From: Cichorium intybus
Lineage: Eukaryota; Streptophyta; Magnoliopsida; Asterales; Asteraceae
Length of the DNA stretch: 64,000 nucleotides
Direction: 5' to 3'
Assembly (NCBI GenBank): GCA_023525715.1
Contig: CM042015.1
Span: 88,261,750 to 88,325,749, forward strand
Part shown: one piece after another, positions 11,720-22,987 of the stretch
Layout of the letters: the number at the start of each line of letters is the position of its first letter
Position numbering within the stretch: the stretch's first letter is position 1
Translations under genes and position numbers: made by a program
Notes under the pieces: model-generated
Seen by the model: only the letters and a program-made list of their open reading frames with translations
What the model was told of the DNA's origin: nothing
Database searches by the model: none

Positions 11720-12674
11720 CGATTTCTAGAGCCTAAAACTATTAGTGAAATTAGAGTTAGAAGAATTATATGATTTCACACTGAAGTATCAATTATCAAA
11801 GCTATTCCAAAACTAGGACTCCTAGCTAGATATGAGAAATCCCCACCATCTTGCATGCTATTTCTTTGCGACCATTCGATTTCGATCATTCTTATACATT
11901 TTGATTCCATGTATCACTTGATCCCAAAGGGGTCAAAGTGGACCGAAACAAAGGACCACAAATGCTCATCAACAAGAGCTTAAATCCATTTTCCTGTCAC
12001 TTCTGAAATCCTATGCTCTCTCTTTTTTGATTCAGTTTGAAAAAAATTCTAACCGGACCAATATATAAAAGCCGAAAATACTCATTTGATTAGAGGTCAA
12101 GAGAACAAATTCGACAATTATAGGTGTTGTCGACGATAGTATGGTCATCCGCTACCCTATCTTGATCTAGTGAGTGGACTTACAGTGGAAGTCATTATCC
12201 ACGTACCTTCTCTTATATCGTAAAAGTAAACGCTATTGTTATCATACAAAAAGCTGACAACTATATACAGAAATCGTAAAGATGGAAGTTGAAAACGACA
12301 ATGAAAATTCAACCTTAATTGCATAAAATATTAGTTGATAATAGATTGCAAGTCTAATCCAATTTACTACGACTTTTAACTACATGATAAGGAGTGGTCC
12401 ATTGGACCTACTACAGATCCCATTTGCAACTTACCAAGTCTCCAATACTTTTAGCTTTAGCAGATTCCCGGATGTATCCACATCCATAGACGGATCTGCT
12501 TTTTGGGTTCTTTTATAGGATAGGATCGGGCCACGATGTCATACATCGGATCGGTTTTCAATGACAGATTTGGAATCGGCTGTAGGTTTTCAATACGACC
12601 GGTCATCCACTAGGTTTTATCTGGGGAACTTTTGAACCGACACCATTTGAAATTATTTGTTGTCTCTCATTTTG
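11720..12674. other. Spacer, no gene seen
   Basis: Mixed-composition sequence without a recognisable protein, terminal repeats or RNA gene. Confidence 0.4.
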
Positions 12675-15600
12675 TAAGGTGTAAATGAGCGGAGCCGGTC
12701 CCGAGTCTGACTAAGCTCGGCTCGGGCTTGTTAAGAAATATACAGGGCTCGGCTCGTTGTGAGCTTTATGGCCCCAGGCTCGGCTCGTGCTCGGGCTCGT
12801 TAAGTAATATACAGGCTCGGCTCAGGTTTGGGCTCGACTCGTTTATTTCTTGACAAACCTAAACGAGCTTAGGCTCGGCTCGAGCTCGTTAAGAAGCTCA
12901 TTTACTCTAATCTATTACTACTTATAAAGCAAACTTGTTGAATTTTTAAGTCGTACAACATTTTATGCACAGAATACATATATAAAGCACATATTTACAA
13001 TTTTTTCTGCATAATTTACAAACCTTTAATGCTACACGTGTTCTTAATTTTTAAGACGTCCAAACTATTGTGCATACAATACAATCAGTAAAGCATAGCT
13101 TTTATTCTATTCCTGATTTTTCTCCACCTTTCAGTTATGCTTTGACTAAACTTTGAGAGAAATCAATTTTGAAAACCCCCAAAGTTCGGCCACATCTTTC
13201 TCTTCAAACGTTTGCAACATAAATTTCAAACTTCAAAATTTTGAATATCGAATTCCCGTGGTTCTCTCCTCGATTTTGAATATCGAATTCCCGTGGTTCT
13301 CAAATGGTGCTGGTCAGGAGCCAAATAGGCGTCTCCTCAATTAGTTGTTTATTCTAAAAAAAATAAGCCATCACCACTTTGTTTTGACGATAGAACACCC
13401 AGGTCGAGCCATCGGAGAGCCACATCTTCCGTCATATCATCACCGCACATGATTCACTCCGCTCGCCCCACCTCTGAAAACTATAGAACCATCGCCGCTC
13501 GATGTCGCAGTCACTAACCTGTCACCTCCGTCGAACCACTCATCACCACCACACATATCTCACACCGGTCACCGTACCTCTGAAACCCCTAGAACCACCT
13601 CTGCTCACTATACCAATGTCACTAACCAATAACCATCTCAGAACCGGTCATCATCACTATTGCGCTACTCACCACAGTGATATTAATGGTATTTCCAATT
13701 ACCCTCTTTATCTTTCTTCAAAAACTTAATTATCAAAATGTTTCTTTTGGTCAATATTGGTTGACCATGGAACCCAATGGCTGTCGTTTTGTTTTGTGTT
13801 GTGTGTAGGAGCTCGATCTGGGATTTGAGTTCATCTTGAGAATTGATGGTATGTTTATTTCGTTGGATCTACTAAAACACATTCCACCATTTAGTTTTGA
13901 AATTATATCGATCGCTAAAGCTATCATTTTTGGGTTTTATCGTTTGTGTTTTTATTCTACGGTACGAATTTTAGTTTTCTTTTTTTTCTATCGACAAACG
14001 AAACGAAGGTTTGAGTCTTATGTGGTGATTTTTTAAGTATAATTTTTTTGTTATATTATTTTTTTCTTATTGAAAAAAGAAATGTGAGATTTACATTTGG
14101 GTAAAGTTTGAATCTGGCGTGAGTTTGCATCCAATCGTTGCTTTATATGTGCTGAAACTACAAAAACTGTTGTTAATTTATTATGATTTTGCATGAAGAC
14201 TTTTGGTGTGTCCTTTGTAAGGTTTTTGTATATGTTGTGAGGTTTGAATATTGTGTGAGACTCAGCGTAATCATTGTCATACCTTTTTTGTTAATGGATT
14301 TTACAAGATCAGGACCAAATAATGATCAAGCAAAGCAATACATATTTCGATCAGAATCACGGTCCTATGTTGGTTTTGTAGCTGATTTGCAGATGCCAGG
14401 AAGCAGCAATGGTGTGGAAAGACATGGTTAGTAAACACTTCTTGGTAGTATTCATTGTTGTAGATCCACAATACAAGTGTCCTTTATCTTGACACAGCTC
14501 CTTATCTCCTATTTGTATGTGTATGTGATTCTGTCTGTTTGTGTGTTTATATCTGTGTATGTGTGTGTGTCTGTGTTGTCTATGTATGTGTTGAAGTGCG
14601 TTTATGTTAGGAAATGATACATTCTGTTATTGTAACCATAGTCACATAAAACATATAAATTTTGTGGTAAACAGATGATTTATCGACCATAGTAATCATC
14701 GACCATAGTATGACAAAACAGGGGGATCTTGGAATCTGATAATTTTTTCGGCATAATCTCTTAAAAGTTTTTGTATCAATTGTCAAAACATTATTTGTGG
14801 TTCTTAATGTTTTCAATGTCAAAAGAGGGTTTTTGTAGAAGATATTGAATTGTTTAAAACATTATTGTTTGTGGATGTTGGTCTGAAATCAAAAGACCCT
14901 TTTGTTGTTTTAACACCAAAATATGCATCTGCATTTCTCTTTCTTTGCAGAATCGCCAATAGCCTTTCTCATTGCAGAGACCATACGCAACACCTCCTGA
15001 TGCTAAAAGGTTGAAGTGAACAAAGGAAGGTTAGGTAGTATCTATTTTCATTTACTGATAGTATGTGAGGACAAGTGAAGATGTTAGCGCGGGTCTCTTT
15101 CGCTTGAGATGTAACTACGAAAACTGTCAGGACACATGCAAAAGATAAATGAATGGAAGGAACTAAGTACCTTGTCGAACAAAACCTTTTTCTATTTGTT
15201 TAAATTAACTAGGTTTAAAGAATTGGATGATTTTTTTACCTGTTGCAGTTGTAGCTATGCGAATGATCAGTAGCTGGATTGAAGTTTGGATGTTGATAGC
15301 AGATGGGAAGATAGAAATCACAAGATCATGGTCCGCTCCATTCTCTACTTACATTTTTCTTGGATGTAACGATGTGTGTTTGATGCGGTTTTTTATTTGA
15401 TGCAGTTTTTATTTCTCAAATCTCTCAATTTGTATATGCTATTTATGTTGCCCTTGGTATTTTTTTAAATTGTACACTTGATATTTTTACAATTGTTTAA
15501 TGTTTATTTTATTGTTTAATCTTTTTTTAACTTTTAGAACTACTACAACAAACTGCTTAACACTATGGTTTTTGCCTGATATGTTCGTGTCACCATAATA

Positions 15601-16645
15601 AATATAAGTTGCTTTGGCAACGTCAGGTAACTAAAAGCTTCCTATGATGGAGAAATCACAACATACTTGGGAGGAATCATACTCACCATTGTACAAAAAC
15701 ATAATTACTCTTAATACCTCTTCTTTATGGAATATATTCATTGTATTTTTAGCTTTAAAAGTTTATGAGAGAAAAAAATCTTCCTCTAAAAGCGGCCTAT
15801 GTCCCCACACAAATAAGTAGATATACATGTAGATATATAAATGATTAGTTATATCTAATAGTCCGTGAGTACTTTTTGATCTTATATAGGTAATAGATTT
15901 TGATTACATTAGATTAGTTTCTTTTATATGCTAGAAATTAATAAATGATGAGAGATGTTGGTATTTATTTGTATTTATTGTATCATAAACAATTTTTTAA
16001 TTAATTGTACTCGAAAACCAAATAAAGTAGCAATGGAAAGAAAACTAATCGTCGAACCTTCCCCACCCCCTATATTAGCGTATGACAAAAAGAAAATAAT
16101 TTTCGAAATGAAACTATTCAATAAAAGAATACTATTATATGCTCATCCAAGGAAAATAATCATTGAAATAAACTACGCACAAAATGAAACTATTCACCGT
16201 GATCGCAGTTGCCACTCGCTGTATTATGCAAATACCTCCCCCTCCCCCCCCAATTAACATCCGCCGCATTGCGCGGGTACACCACTAGTATAGTAAAATA
16301 AGAACTTACTTAATAACTTAAATTTTAAAACAAACAAAAGGCGCGAAAAACAATATTTAGAACTTGCTTTGAAATTAACCCTAATTCACTAAATAAGTAG
16401 TAAATGGCTAAATATATTTTAACTTTAATACATATAAAAATAAAATAAAATTTATATTATATATAGGCTTGTTTAGGACTCGCGAGCCTAATCGAGCTTG
16501 GTGACAAAGGCTCGGCTCGAGCTTATTTATTAAACGAGCCTTATATTTAGCTCGAGCTCGGCTCAGACTCGTTTGAAATCGGTCTCGAGCCGAGTTTTTA
16601 GCGAGCCGGTAGCGCACGAGTCGGCTTGGCTCATTTGCATCCCTA
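12675..16645. mobile_element. GC-rich hAT-like element interrupted by Helitron copy B
   Basis: Two pieces, 12675-12909 and 16289-16645, are made of reiterated GGCTCG, GAGCTCG and GAGCCG words. They end in inverted TIR-like sequences, left GTAAATGAGC and right GCTCATTTGCATCCCTA. This is the style of small plant hAT-type elements with word-like internal repeats. Helitron copy B (12911-16288) splits it. I could not confirm an 8-bp target duplication, so the superfamily is inferred from the TIR alone. Confidence 0.55.
12911..16288 (+). mobile_element. Non-autonomous Helitron, copy B
   Basis: It begins TCTATTACTACTTATAAAGC after an A (12910) and ends with GCGCGGGTACACCACTAG before a T (16289). 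Length is 3378 bp. Paired positions with copy A always sum to 22807 from end to end, so there is no net indel, and every segment I compared by eye was identical. The insertion site is inside the GC-rich hAT-like element. It lacks a readable RepHel protein. Confidence 0.85.
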
Positions 16646-16874
16646 ATTAGAATGCTTGTATGAATTTTACGGCGAAGATGAATATTCTATATTTTTTACG
16701 GTGAAGATGAATAATGTTTTATGAGTGGAATTTGAGCAAATTAATTATATGTGAGGCTTTAACTCAATCATTGATAGCCTGTAAAAAAGAGTGATTCTAT
16801 CTGCATCCCAAAAAAGCAAATTACTATACATACACAAAATTATTATGTATACCCTTATAAATATGTATGTTGGT

Positions 16875-16878
<4 letters not shown>

Positions 16879-16953
<75 letters not shown>
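16879..16953. repeat. (TA)n microsatellite
   Basis: Pure AT dinucleotide run. Confidence 0.9.
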
Positions 16954-16958
<5 letters not shown>

Positions 16959-18387
16959 CCTAAAAAATAGTAACAATTATATATGTAACTTAAATCTAAC
17001 ATCAATCTTGTATATTTTGATGATAATATCCCAAAATTAATATATATTCCCCACCTTTACTATGAAATTTGGAGTGCTTTTTCTGTCAAAATAAATATAT
17101 ATTGTTTTCGGGCAAAGATATCTACTGAAGATGGATATCAACATAATATAGCAGACGGTTGGTAGTTTTCTTCCAATAAAAGTTTTTTTTAGGTGGAATA
17201 ACCAAAAAGTACTTTTATAAATAAATTTAATCTATGTTATATGTAATAATTATTTCTCAAATGTTAAAATAAGCTTGATTTAGGAGGTGAGCATAATAGC
17301 TAAAAAACCGAATTAACCTAACCATTACTAAAAGAGGTGGTGTGCTTTTTAATTTTGATTAATCGAATACATATGATTCGGTTATTGTTTTCATCTAAAA
17401 CCAAACCACTACAAATCGAACCGAACCAATTGAATTTTGATTGGTAAAATTGACTAAGTTAAGTAGTCAAAATCCCCAAAAGTATGATGTCATTGTTGGT
17501 GGTTGATCGATATTAACATTAACCAACTAAAATCATTAATCATAATCAATATTAATAACATCTAATGGCTATCAAGCTATTAACTAATTGTAATGATTAT
17601 GACTCGGTTTTGGTTTATAACTGAACCAAACCACTCCATAGACACTCCTAGCTTAATTATGGAAAACATGCAAAATAATTTGTAAGTTGATTTAATTGTA
17701 ATCGGCAGAATTATTCATCGATCGGTGGATAACTCACAAATGTCATTAAATGCCTGATAGAGTGATTTAGACAAAAAAAATTTAAAATAGAATTGTTGAA
17801 AAACAAAAATATATAATAAATAAAATATATAAATGCAAACACAAAGTAAATATATTTTATCAAATAACACATAAAATAGAAAACAATATCAGAAAATTAA
17901 AGTTTATAAAGTGATGTTCAATTTAAAAAACAAAGTGTAAAAGTCGAAAAAAACAAAATAATTTTATGTCATATTAGCATGACAAGACATGCACAATTCA
18001 AATTTAGCATGTCAATCAGGTAACCAAAAAAAAATCCCGATAATCATCATAAAAAAATTAAAAAAATATGAAATGAGTAAAAAGGCAAAGTATTAACTTC
18101 GAAAAATAACCGATATTATAATATTTTTTATTATTTATCAAAATTTAAATATTAAATTATAAAAAAGATGAGATTTTTAAATATATAAACTTATTAAACT
18201 TAGAGTTTTATGTATGATAAGTGATATGCACACAACATTTTTATCTATAAACAATAATTTATGTTTTAAAAGGCTTGTACTATATACATAAAAAAAACAA
18301 TATATTATTATGTATAGATAAAAATTGTTATGTAGACATCATTTCCCTTTATGTATTCAAAATTCTTTTCAAATGGATATCAAAATT
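16954..18387. other. AT-rich spacer, no gene seen
   Basis: No protein recognised. 17281-17655 may be an old hAT-type MITE, listed separately. The rest is poly-A/T-rich. Confidence 0.45.
17281..17655. mobile_element. Possible decayed MITE with AACCGAA/TTCGGTT words
   Basis: The segment opens near TTAGGAGGTGAGCA and closes near ACACTCCTAGCTTA, imperfect inverted ends. Its inside repeats CCGAA, TTCGGTT and AACCAAACC words like the better preserved element at 18748. No target duplication was confirmed. Confidence 0.3.
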
Positions 18388-19412
18388 TGGGATAATGACT
18401 TGTAAGGTTAACGAACTTTTGAAATTGTTCTTTGGTCACTGAACTTATTTTTGTGCTTGATTTATCCATGAACTTTTTAAAATTGTTCACATTATACCAT
18501 TATGACCGGTGATAGAATGTTTATGCTGATTTGGAATCCTACGTGGCATCCTAGAAGACTTGAAAAGGTAACGAACTTTTAAAATTGTTCACATTTGATC
18601 ACTGAACTTATTTTGTGCTTGATTTACCCATGAACTTTTTAAAATTGTTCATATTATACCCTTATGACCAATAGAAAGTTTGTGCTGATTCGACATCTGA
18701 ACCCCAACTGAAGACCACTGGCCCTTATTTATGTCTCAACTTTCTGATAGGGATGAGCATATGGACCGGAAAAACCAAACCGAACCGAAAACCAACCGAA
18801 ACCAAACCGAACCAGGACCGAATATTGTATATTCGGTTTGGTTTTCGGTTTTTAAAAAATATTAATTCGGTTTCGGAGACCCGGACCATGCTTATTCCTA
18901 ACACTACTCTTGATCATGAGAAACCGAATCGAATCGAAAACCGAAATAACCGAACCGAACCGGAACCGAATATACATATTCATTTCGATCTTTGGTTTTT
19001 AAAAAATCATAATTTGATTTTGGACCATTTCGGTTTCGTTCTGGTTCGGTTTGGTTTTCGGACCGAGCTCATCCCTACTTTTTGATTCCACGTCGGATGT
19101 CAATTCAACACAAATTTTTTTATCATCGGTCATAAGGGTATAATATGAACAATTTAAAAAAGTTAATGTGTAAATTAAGCACAAAAATAAGTTCGGTGAC
19201 CAAATATGAACAATTTTAAAAGTTCGTTACCCTTTCAAGTCTTATAGGATGCCACGTAGGATTCCAAATCAGAATAAACCTTCTATCACCGGTCATAATG
19301 GTATAATATGAACAATTTGAAAAAGTTCATGGGTAAACAAAGCACAAAAAAAGTTCAGTGACCAAATGTGAACAATTTCAGAAGTACGTTACCCTTACAA
19401 GTCATTATCCCA
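18388..19412. mobile_element. Foldback (long-TIR) element, split by a hAT MITE
   Basis: The left arm starts TGGGATAATGACTTGTAAGG and the right arm ends with its inverse, CTTACAAGTCATTATCCCA. The arms (18388 to about 18735, about 19080 to 19412) are imperfect inverted copies over about 330 bp. Each arm is itself a diverged direct double of a phrase around AACGAACTTTTAAAATTGTTC-like words. Flanks share AAAATTT, suggesting a target duplication of 7-9 bp. No coding capacity. Mutator-like or foldback origin is inferred. Confidence 0.6.
18748..19077. mobile_element. hAT-type MITE, 330 bp
   Basis: Inverted ends TAGGGATGAGC and GCTCATCCCTA. Flanked by CTTTCTGA (18740-18747) and CTTTTTGA (19078-19085), an 8-bp duplication with one mismatch. 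The inside is built from AACCGAACCGAAAACC-like words and their inverse. It sits at the loop of the foldback element and is therefore younger. Confidence 0.75.
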
Positions 19413-20165
19413 TAAAAATTTTGACAAAAAGAAAACAGCAAAAAGAAAATCTTTAAATTTTCTGTCCTTTTGATTTTTGCACAAACTTGTTTTTCTAAAT
19501 TATATTTAATTTGTAACATGACATGACATCGTTATCACTTTCAAATATACGTTAGTGTTGTTTGCCATATAATTTACATATAATATTATTTAGGATTATA
19601 TATAAAATCAGCCTATCAATATTATTTTTAACTTAATGTTTATAAATTATTGTGTTAATGTCATGAAAACCCCACAAACTCTTAGTTTTGGTTTTAAAAT
19701 GTCACTGAATTAGTTTTCGTGTCTTTTACACATTCAAAATTCTTATTTACCTGTTACATTAGGGACTTGGGAGTATTTTATCCGGATTATCAGGTTTCAA
19801 GCTTATGTGGCATTTTGACATGGCAATTTAATCTAGCTAGGGAGCTTATGTGGCATTTATTTGACTAGAGGTAAAAACATCTTTATCAATATTAACTTTT
19901 CTCAATTCCCAATAAAACACCTTCATCATCGTCACGAAGTTCTCAAGAACACCGACCCTCTTCAAAAGTTAGGGATTAGAACTCTAAATGCATATATACC
20001 AACTTCCTTTCACAGCTCACTACTACAGACCTCTTTCACTCAACCTTCCCATAAGCAGATCTCCAGTCTCTCAGTGTCAGTATTTCTGCATTAGGTACAC
20101 TAATACTTCTCGTCTCCCTCATATGAAAACCACGCTTTTATTTATTTCCCAATTGTCTCAAATTG

Positions 20166-20167
<2 letters not shown>

Positions 20168-20245
<78 letters not shown>
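20168..20245. repeat. (TA)n microsatellite
   Basis: Pure AT dinucleotide run inside the Mutator-like element. Confidence 0.9.
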
Positions 20246-20249
<4 letters not shown>

Positions 20250-21518
20250 CCGCTTAAATGGTGCCGTTTACTATCCATTTTTGGGTTTTGCTATCTTGCG
20301 CCGATTAATGTTTAAAGAGTGCCGTTTTCCGGATCATAAAGCAAATCTTTAGGCATATTACCGGTTAAGGTGTTGTTTAAATATTTGTTAAATTCAAGTT
20401 CTATTTAGCTCCAAAAATAGCTACAACTCCCCACCCACCATCGATCCGCACACTGTGTATAAGGCTCTAACATTTCTTTTTTTTCAAATCTAATATATTT
20501 CCATTTCTATTTTCAATTTTGCCACCAACTTTTTTATTTTTTCAATTTTCAAACAATTTTTAATTTTCATAACAAATATTATTCCGCAAATGGTTTTATT
20601 ATGGATTTTGAAACACATATTTAAAAGAAATACAACCTTTTTTTTTTTTGCATTTTTCTTAATAACTTTGTGTTTTACATAATTAGTATTTTTAAACATA
20701 ATTTTTTATACATTTTTGTTTCATCATTTGATATCTTTTTGACTCCTAAACGACACAAAACTGCTTTTCTTTGTCACCATGTTTTTTTGGTAATCTCACA
20801 TACTTCTTCCATGATTTAACAAAAATGAAAATATAAAGTCATAGATATTATTCTTATTAAACAAAAAAATGTATTACTCATAATATAACTAACTAATTTA
20901 CTATAATATGGGAAGTGGGGGATTTTAGGGCCATTGCCACATACAAATACTTTCAATATTACACATTTAATTTTCTTGATTTTCTACAATGCAAAATAAG
21001 TGTTTGGTCTTTTCCTTCACGTTCCTTCGACGTAGAATGAACATCGACACATATAATGAATCTAAAATGTCTAGAAAATTGAGTTCACCTTAATTGCTTT
21101 ATTTTAGAAATAAATGTATTCATATAGTATGCACTATTATTGCCAAAGCTACATGTATGTTTTGTTTAGATGTTATGCGTTTCACAATTTTTCAATATAC
21201 AAGTAACTTAAACAGGTGCTTTTTGAAAACAATACATTCGGTTTCATAAAAACAACTACACTAGCTACACTTTACATATTAACATATATATGTTTCCCCC
21301 CTTCTCATAAGGTTATAATTTTTATATTTCACTCATTTATTACTAATGTTTATTACGGTTTATGTGACATCTCCTTCTTTGATGTAAGATACAATTTTGT
21401 TTCCCCCAACATTCCAAATATGGCGTTTTTGAACATAAAATAACGAAATGTTATTAAAAAATGCGATAATATTTTCATTCGTAACTTTTCACATATCTAC
21501 TTTACAAACATTGTTACT

Positions 21519-21555
21519 AATTAATATCCGCAGCGAAGCGCGGACAACACACCCT
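21519..21555 (+). mobile_element. Degraded Helitron-like 3' end
   Basis: ATATCCGCAGCGAAGCGCGG followed by ACAACACACCCTCG and T resembles the hairpin plus CTAG|T terminus of the two intact Helitrons, with CTAG changed to CTCG. No matching 5' end was identified. Confidence 0.35.
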
Positions 21556-21611
21556 CGTTCTATACAAAACGAAAACTGATTTCGATTGAGCGCTAGCAGT
21601 GACAGTTTTTT

Positions 21612-21905
21612 TCTAGCAAGAATGGATTCCCAGTTACTACCCTCTGTATCAGTACTAAGTGGAAAATCAGCAATGTAGAAGGAAATGGAGAAGTCTATGA
21701 AGGAAAATACATCCCTTCAACTTGTAGACGAGAAATGCGTACCAAGGAGCTTGAGCAGATGAAGAATCCCTTTTCAAATCACGTCTCGAAGGGATTGACT
21801 CACAGAACTCGAAGATGACGACTTCGTTGATCTTGTAGCTCAAATAAACTTTTTGGTCATTGATCCTTGGAAGGGAAGGAAGAAAGGGAAGTGTGTTGTT
21901 ATGCG
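21612..21905 (+). pseudogene. Gene-like stretch carried by the Mutator-like element
   Basis: More codon-like composition than its surroundings. Frames such as MDSQLLPSVSVLSGKSAM and EDDDFVDLVAQINFLVIDPW are readable, but frames change and stops interrupt. I do not recognise the protein. It could be a captured host fragment or decayed transposase. Confidence 0.25.
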
Positions 21906-22167
21906 AATCGGAGAAAGGTTAATAAACCAGATACAATACCCTGATCAAATAAATGCCACATAAGCTCATCAGCTAGATTAATTTGCCACATCAAAAATGC
22001 CACATAAGCTTGAAACCTAACAAACCGAATAAAATATCCCCAACTCCCCAATTTAACATGTAAATAAGAACTTTGAAGGTGTAAAAGACACGAAAAATAA
22101 TTCGGTAACCTTTTAAAACCAAAAGTAAGAGTTTGTGGGGTTTTCATGACATTAACCCTAAATTATT

Positions 22168-22777
22168 TGCTTGTATTACTACTACAGCCGTTGGTGAATA
22201 AAAGAGCCTTCCGCAATTGTAGATTTCTGTGTTCTCACCAAACATAATGTCATATTTCAATTTCTAATTGAGATCTAGCAATCAATCACCGTGTTTTAAT
22301 GGATTTTGAAAGCTTACAAGATGATTGTGCAAGTTTAACGACCTAGTGCTTGAATGTGGTGATGCCGACAACTACGTTCGACTAGCGCAGGCTCGAGCTT
22401 GGACACGAGCCATGGTTTGCATTCAACATTCTTCAAAGCATGTCTACCCTTTGTTTACAAACGATGCGACCTCTTACAAGTGCCTGAAGCTTCACCAATC
22501 TGCTCTCGATGCCCTTCTTCTGGCCTACTGTTTAAGGTAATTCCTTATGGCCCGTAAGCAACCTCGGCCCTTCAAGCTGGGCACAGGGTACTGTTCTAGG
22601 CCTAGTCAGCAACACGCGTTCTATATATTACACGTAAGCAACATATAACCAGATAATATCAATAGAGTGACCTTAAGGTCCGGTCAGCGTACAGTTTATA
22701 CCATTAAAAGACAAGAAAAAAACTTGAGGGACGTTAATATAAAGTGAAACCTCGTTGCTCTACATGTCATTTTGCCA
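22168..22777. other. Spacer downstream of the TPS gene
   Basis: Contains one exon-like open stretch, listed separately. Otherwise nothing recognised. Confidence 0.4.
22338..22540 (+). pseudogene. Exon-like open stretch of unknown identity
   Basis: One plus frame reads through LECGDADNYVRLAQARAWTR and HQSALDALLLAYCLR and ends at a possible donor, AAG|GTAATT. Just upstream, in another frame, an ATG opens MDFESLQDDCASLTT before a stop. The base composition is gene-like and unlike the flanks. No family recognised; a gene fragment is the best guess. Confidence 0.25.
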
Positions 22778-22783
22778 TTTTAT
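22778..22783 (-). terminator. Possible polyadenylation signal of the TPS gene
   Basis: AATAAA on the minus strand, about 205 bp beyond the stop codon at 22988, in a T/A-rich context. Plant signals are loose, so this is only a candidate. Confidence 0.35.
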
Positions 22784-22987
22784 TATTATAAAAAAACTGT
22801 AAAATCCTCAAGAACGATGTGGTCACGGCAGCCATTAACGACCAAGCTAGCAAACACAGAACTCAAAAAACCACCATAAAATCTCGTTCTATAAAAAAAA
22901 CCCTCATCAGAAAACGTAAAAACGACACAATTTCATAAAAATATCCCCAAAAACGTACGTATATATCTGTCACTTTCCCGCAATCGA

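Larger units (their letters stand above)
19652..22158. mobile_element. Mutator-like element with long TIRs
   Basis: Terminal inverted repeats of about 215 bp start GTGTTAATGTCATGAAAACC on the left; the right end is the inverse with one mismatch. The element is flanked by a perfect 9-bp duplication, TAAATTATT, at 19643-19651 and 22159-22167, the Mutator signature. No MURA transposase is readable. The interior holds a (TA)n array, low-complexity sequence, a degraded Helitron-like end near 21520-21555 and a gene-like stretch near 21612-21900, so it may be a Pack-MULE. Its right end is about 0.8 kb beyond the stop of the TPS gene. Confidence 0.8.

Noticed and set aside
6519..16288. Palindromic segmental duplication
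   Set aside because: Similarity stops exactly at Helitron-type ends with A and T flanks on both copies, so two transposon insertions explain it better.
16408..16617. Arg-rich 69-codon frame
   Set aside because: Translation of GAGCTCG-word repeats of the hAT-like element.
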